From Chitinophagales bacterium (GTDB taxonomy: Bacteria; Bacteroidota; Bacteroidia; Chitinophagales; UBA2359): 10,932 bases of DNA. Of this stretch, positions 8,075-10,932 are shown in pieces; position 1 is the stretch's first letter; every line of letters starts with the position of its first letter. The stretch spans positions 1-10,932 of the forward strand of contig JAHDDA010000039.1 in the NCBI GenBank assembly GCA_020629595.1, read 5' to 3'. Below the pieces are notes generated by a model, which saw nothing but the letters and a program-made list of their open reading frames with translations, searched no databases and had not been told where the DNA came from. A program made the position numbers and the translations under genes.

Positions 8075-8932
8075 CTAATTTAGAAATACTTTATTACTTT
8101 CCTTCATTGCTACACCTAATTCTTCTAGGTCTAAACTGTGGTTTAAATTTTTATCTTCTAAAAATGAAACTAAATTTTCAGTTGCTAAATTACCTACCAA
8201 TTCATCTTTAGCCATTGGACAGCCACCATAACCTTTTATTGCAACATCAAATCTGGTGCAACCTATTTCATAAGCTGCCTCCACTTTTTCCTTCCAATTA
8301 TCGGGTCTTGTATGAAGGTGTACGCCAAATTCAGTTTCAGGGTAATCTAAACTTAATTCTCCAAACGCTTGAGTTATTTGTTTGGGAGTTGCTACACCTA
8401 CGGTATCCGAAAGATTAATTATTTCAATATCTTCCTCTACCAATCTGTCAACCCAATGAGCTAAAATTGCTGGATCATAAAAATCACCATACGGATTTCC
8501 AAACGCCATTGAAACATAAACTATTAGTTGTTTTCCATTTATTTCGCTTAAATTTCTCAGTTGTTGAACCAATTCAAAAGATTCATCAAGTCCTTTTTTG
8601 CTGTTTCTTTGCTGAAAAGTTTCTGATATTGAAAATGGATAACCTAAATACCTGATTTCATCTAACTCACAAGCATTTTCTGCACCACGCATATTTACCA
8701 CTATCGCAGAAAGATGTGTTAGCGACTCTTCTAATTCAAGCCTATTCAATACGCTAAATGTATCACGCATTTGAGGAATAGCTTTTGGCGAAACAAAGCT
8801 ACCAAAGTCTAAAGTGTCAAAGCCAACCTTTAATAATTGGTTTATATAAGCCACTTTTTTATCTGTAGGAATAAAGTCTTTAATTCCTTGCATTGCATCT
8901 CTAGGACATTCAATTACTTTTATTTTCTTCAT
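8075..8932 (-). CDS. HMG-CoA lyase-family (HMGL-like TIM barrel) enzyme, divergent
   Basis: A 285-residue TIM-barrel enzyme of the HMGL-like superfamily, usually annotated as hydroxymethylglutaryl-CoA lyase (HMG-CoA to acetoacetate plus acetyl-CoA, last step of leucine breakdown). Key residues are visible: E-C-P-R-D-A-M-Q with Arg11, metal ligand Asp12 and Gln15; S-F-V-S-P-K-A-I-P-Q-M (45-55); S-D-T-V-G-V-A-T-P (175-183); the metal-binding H-L-H (His205, His207); the G-G-C-P loop with catalytic-type Cys238; and metal ligand Asn248. It differs from the classical enzyme in several places: E-V-G-P-R-D is shortened to E-C-P-R-D, the Glu of I-E-x-T-S-F is Asp42, D-T-Y-G-Q after the second His is replaced by T-R-P-D-N, and there is one extra residue between the Cys and Asn. 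Metal and Cys chemistry seem intact but the substrate is uncertain. It starts 41 bp after the polyprenyl synthase stop and ends 5 bp before the next gene. Confidence 0.88.
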   Translation of the reverse strand: MKKIKVIECPRDAMQGIKDFIPTDKKVAYINQLLKVGFDTLDFGSFVSPKAIPQMRDTFSVLNRLELEESLTHLSAIVVNMRGAENACELDEIRYLGYPFSISETFQQRNSKKGLDESFELVQQLRNLSEINGKQLIVYVSMAFGNPYGDFYDPAILAHWVDRLVEEDIEIINLSDTVGVATPKQITQAFGELSLDYPETEFGVHLHTRPDNWKEKVEAAYEIGCTRFDVAIKGYGGCPMAKDELVGNLATENLVSFLEDKNLNHSLDLEELGVAMKESNKVFLN

Positions 8933-8973
8933 TTTATTTTTTTGAATTGCAAATTAAAACATAAATTAATTAA

Positions 8974-9945
8974 TTACTTAATTCTTTTCAAAAGTGTTTC
9001 AGCTATGATTGTTAAATTGTGTTTCTTCTTTTCATCTACATTAATTGCTTTTAAATTCTCTAAAGCAGCCAAGTGATATTTTCTCATTAGTTTTTTGTTC
9101 TCTTCTTCTACTCCTAATTCCTTGTATATTTCAAGCATTGCATTTACCTTTTTATTGTCTTTGGGCATTTGAGTAATTTGTGAAATTTTATCTTTTTGAG
9201 AATCATTTGCTAATTCCATACTCTTTAGATGTAAGAAAGTTTTTTTGTTGTTAATTATATCTCCACCAACTGCTTTACCAAACATTTCTGGCGATGCAAA
9301 AGCATCCAACCAATCATCCATTAACTGAAATGCTAAACCAATATTAATTCCAAAGTTGTACAGATTTTCTAAATCTTTATTGTTTGCGTTTCCTAAAATT
9401 CCACCAATTTTAAGGCTTGCACCTAACAGTACAGATGTCTTTAGCTTAATCATTTGAAGGTAATCATCAATACCTACGTTCTCAGTCTCTTCGAAATCCA
9501 TATCAAACTGTTGTCCTTCGCAAACTTCAATTGCTGTTTTTGTGAAAACTTGTAAAATTGCAGGTTTGTTTACTAAATATGGTGCTAAAAGCTGATAACA
9601 ATACACTAACATTACATCTCCACTTAAAATTGAATTGTTCAATCCATATTTTGCGAAAACGCTTGGTTTTCCACGCCTTAAAAACGCATCGTCCATTACA
9701 TCATCATGCACTAATGAAAAATTGTGAAATAACTCAATTGCATTAGCTGCTCCAAAAGCCGATGAAATATCATCTCTATACAAATTGAAGGCTAAAATGC
9801 ACAATAAAGGTCTAATTCTTTTTCCTTTTTGTAGCATTATATATTGCAACGGCTCATAAAGACTTTGTGGACGGTTATTAAAATTTTGCTGATAATAGTA
9901 TTGAATATATTGTTCAAGTTCTGCTTGAATTTCAGAAATTTCCAT
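8974..9945 (-). CDS. Short-chain polyprenyl diphosphate synthase (FPP/GGPP-type)
   Basis: A trans-isoprenyl diphosphate synthase of 323 residues that condenses isopentenyl diphosphate with an allylic diphosphate to make precursors for quinones, carotenoids or lipid carriers. Motifs appear in the family order: G-K-R-I-R-P (41-46), first Asp-rich motif D-D-V-M-D (81-85) followed by L-R-R-G-K-P-S, G-D-V-M-L (109-113), E-G-Q-Q-F-D-M-D (143-150), Lys168-Thr in the K-L-K-T-S region, second Asp-rich motif D-D-W-L-D (210-214), then G-K-A-V-G-G-D and N-N-K-K-T. Phe76 lies five residues before the first Asp-rich motif. An aromatic there usually limits products to about C15-C20, so FPP or GGPP synthase is more likely than a long-chain octaprenyl type; this is inference. 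It is the first gene of the minus-strand operon. A near-consensus -7 box (TACTTTAG on the minus strand, 9963-9970) lies just upstream of ATG 9945. Confidence 0.93.
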   Translation of the reverse strand: MEISEIQAELEQYIQYYYQQNFNNRPQSLYEPLQYIMLQKGKRIRPLLCILAFNLYRDDISSAFGAANAIELFHNFSLVHDDVMDDAFLRRGKPSVFAKYGLNNSILSGDVMLVYCYQLLAPYLVNKPAILQVFTKTAIEVCEGQQFDMDFEETENVGIDDYLQMIKLKTSVLLGASLKIGGILGNANNKDLENLYNFGINIGLAFQLMDDWLDAFASPEMFGKAVGGDIINNKKTFLHLKSMELANDSQKDKISQITQMPKDNKKVNAMLEIYKELGVEEENKKLMRKYHLAALENLKAINVDEKKKHNLTIIAETLLKRIK

Positions 9946-10188
9946 ATTAAATTTTTATTTGGCTAAAGTATAAAATAATTTACTTAAAAGGATAGAACTA
10001 ATAATTGTTTAAAATTTGGATTTGTTATTTTGTGTGTTTTTATTCTCAATTTGTAAAGACCTAGTAAATCTGTTGCTTTTATATAAAAATCGTTTAAATT
10101 AGAATGACCGAAAATTTGTTTTCAACTTTTTGAAACCAAACTTTTTAATTTATCGTAAATTTGAAATTGATATAAAAATTTACTAACT
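9946..10188. other. Divergent intergenic region between the polyprenyl synthase operon and rluE
   Basis: An AT-rich 243-bp spacer with no credible coding frame. It carries an rluE promoter candidate (10156-10163) and, on the minus strand, a one-mismatch -7 box (9963-9970) for the operon. I see no strong inverted repeat or RNA element in the middle. Confidence 0.65.
10156..10163 (+). promoter_or_regulatory. rluE promoter, Bacteroidota -7 box
   Basis: TAAATTTG fits TAnnTTTG exactly. A TTTG at 10129-10132 could serve as the -33 element, but the 23-base spacer is slightly longer than the usual 19-21. Transcription would begin near 10170, leaving a leader of about 19 bases. Confidence 0.5.
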
Positions 10189-10791
10189 ATGGAATATTAC
10201 TTAGTGAATAAACCCTTTGGTTACGAAACAAGATTTACAGGAGATAAACACTTGAATTTATCGCATTTATTGGAAGAAAATAATTTAAGCATTTCCAAAG
10301 ATGTATATCCAGTTGGAAGATTAGATAAAGACAGTGAAGGTTTACTTATTTTAACAAATGACAAGGTTTTACACACTCAATTGTTAGACCCAAAGTTTGG
10401 GCATAAGCGTTCATACTGGGTACAAGTAGATGGGCAAATAAATGAAAAGGCTACTCAGCTTTTAAGAAATGGCGTAGAAATACGGATTAATAAAAAAGCG
10501 TATTTTACAAAAAAAGCCTTTGTTGAAATTATTAATGAACCAGAAGCAATTTGGAAAAGAAAACCTCCTGTACGTTTCAGAAAAACAGTACCAGATTCGT
10601 GGATTAATATTACTTTAACTGAGGGGAAAAATAGGCAAGTCAGAAGAATGACTGCAAAGGTTGGTTTTCCTACCTTAAGGTTAATAAGAAATGCCATTGA
10701 AAAAGTTGAAGTTACTGGTTTAGAATTAGGGAAAATAATTGCAGTTGATAAATTAGAAATGTATCAAAAATTAGCAATTAAAATTTTTTAA
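10189..10791 (+). CDS. rluE: 23S rRNA pseudouridine synthase, RluE-type
   Basis: Converts a uridine of 23S rRNA to pseudouridine; in E. coli RluE acts at U2457. The 200-residue protein lacks the N-terminal S4 RNA-binding domain found in RsuA, RluB and RluF, and starts directly with the catalytic domain (Y-Y-L-V-N-K-P-F-G-Y), as RluE does. The catalytic motif is V-G-R-L-D-K-D-S-E-G-L-L-I-L-T-N-D with nucleophile Asp46. Further family segments are H-K-R-S-Y-W-V-Q-V-D-G (72-82), R-K-P-P-V-R-F-R-K-T-V-P-D-S-W (124-138) and the diagnostic E-G-K-N-R-Q-V-R-R-M-T (145-155) followed by G-F-P-T-L-R-L-I-R. Length and the P-P-V-R-x-R-K segment favour RluE over other RsuA-family members. It is transcribed alone, divergently from the polyprenyl synthase operon and toward the tRNA gene. 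Confidence 0.92.
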   Translation: MEYYLVNKPFGYETRFTGDKHLNLSHLLEENNLSISKDVYPVGRLDKDSEGLLILTNDKVLHTQLLDPKFGHKRSYWVQVDGQINEKATQLLRNGVEIRINKKAYFTKKAFVEIINEPEAIWKRKPPVRFRKTVPDSWINITLTEGKNRQVRRMTAKVGFPTLRLIRNAIEKVEVTGLELGKIIAVDKLEMYQKLAIKIF

Positions 10792-10808
10792 AAAAAGATG
10801 CTTAAATA

Positions 10809-10841
10809 TTTGGATAGTAAATGTTTTTAATACTATCTTTG
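10809..10841 (+). promoter_or_regulatory. Promoter of the tRNA-Gly gene (Bacteroidota -33/-7)
   Basis: TTTG (10809-10812), a 21-base spacer and TATCTTTG (10834-10841) together match the Bacteroidota consensus TTTG-N19-21-TAnnTTTG. It is the best promoter in the window. Transcription would begin near 10848, about 37 bases before the tRNA, so a short 5' leader would need removal by RNase P. A 7-bp inverted repeat fills most of the spacer. Confidence 0.75.
10813..10837. repeat. 7-bp inverted repeat within the tRNA promoter
   Basis: GATAGTA (10813-10819) and TACTATC (10831-10837) are perfect inverted copies separated by 11 bases. As RNA this is a weak stem followed by TTTG, 22 bases after the rluE stop, so it may help end the rluE transcript. 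As DNA it sits exactly between the -33 and -7 boxes and overlaps the latter by four bases. Confidence 0.5.
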
Positions 10842-10884
10842 CGTTCCCATTGAAAGAATAATGGTTTAGAAAAGTTCTTTATAA

Positions 10885-10932
10885 GCGGAAATAGCTCAGT
10901 TGGTAGAGCACAACCTTGCCAAGGTTGGGGTC
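10885..10932 (+). tRNA. tRNA-Gly(GCC), 3' part off the right edge
   Basis: The first 48 bases of a tRNA fold correctly: 5' acceptor arm GCGGAAA (10885-10891), T8-A9, D stem GCTC/GAGC around AGTTGGTA, A26, and anticodon stem CAACC/GGTTG around the loop TTGCCAA. The anticodon GCC (10918-10920) reads glycine codons GGC and GGU. The window stops after the variable-loop bases GGGTC, before the T arm and the 3' acceptor strand. It may be the first gene of a tRNA cluster, but that cannot be seen. Confidence 0.95.

Noticed and set aside
8933..8973. Possible internal promoter between polyprenyl synthase and the HMGL-like gene
   Set aside because: The minus-strand sequence has TAATTTG, one base short of TAnnTTTG, and no -33 element; the 41-bp gap is compatible with plain co-transcription.
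10455..10697. 80-codon minus-strand open frame inside rluE
   Set aside because: Antisense to the conserved pseudouridine synthase core; hydrophobic composition comes from the complement of Lys/Glu codons.
1..10932. Search for mobile elements, CRISPR, toxin-antitoxin or defence genes
   Set aside because: No transposase, integrase, spaced direct repeats or defence-type domain is visible; all sizeable genes fit ordinary chromosomal functions with uniform AT-rich composition. The tRNA could be an integration site, but its 3' end lies outside the window.

Overview
The window looks like ordinary chromosomal DNA of an AT-rich member of the Bacteroidota, probably Flavobacteriia or a near relative. 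Four things point there: SecD and SecF are fused in one polypeptide; a TonB-dependent receptor with an N-terminal carboxypeptidase-regulatory-like domain is paired with a DUF4249 lipoprotein; genes lack clear Shine-Dalgarno sequences; and several starts are preceded by the Bacteroidota -7 promoter motif TAnnTTTG.

Layout. Positions 1-3300 (minus strand) hold an outer-membrane pair: a TonB-dependent receptor followed 73 bp downstream by a DUF4249 lipoprotein that runs off the left edge. A 238-bp divergent intergenic region (3301-3538) carries a good promoter for secDF (3539-6550, plus strand), the proton-driven accessory motor of Sec translocation. Between secDF and the convergent minus-strand operon (6551-6735) lie two related hairpins and a long hairpin that probably terminates transcription from both sides.

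The minus-strand operon runs from 9945 down to 6734. It encodes a short-chain polyprenyl diphosphate synthase, a divergent HMG-CoA lyase-family enzyme, a 248-residue helical protein of unknown function and a GNAT acetyltransferase. The last three genes are 5 bp apart or overlapping, so translational coupling is likely. A 243-bp divergent region (9946-10188) separates this operon from an RluE-type 23S rRNA pseudouridine synthase (10189-10791, plus strand). The window ends inside a tRNA-Gly(GCC) gene preceded by a well-formed Bacteroidota promoter.

Functionally the window mixes envelope biogenesis (SecDF, TonB receptor and lipoprotein), isoprenoid/acyl-CoA metabolism and translation (RluE, tRNA). 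I see no mobile element, CRISPR array, defence system or phage gene. The most open items are the unknown helical protein in the isoprenoid operon, the altered active-site loops of the HMG-CoA lyase homologue, the TonB receptor/DUF4249 pair of unknown substrate, and the paired hairpins after secDF.
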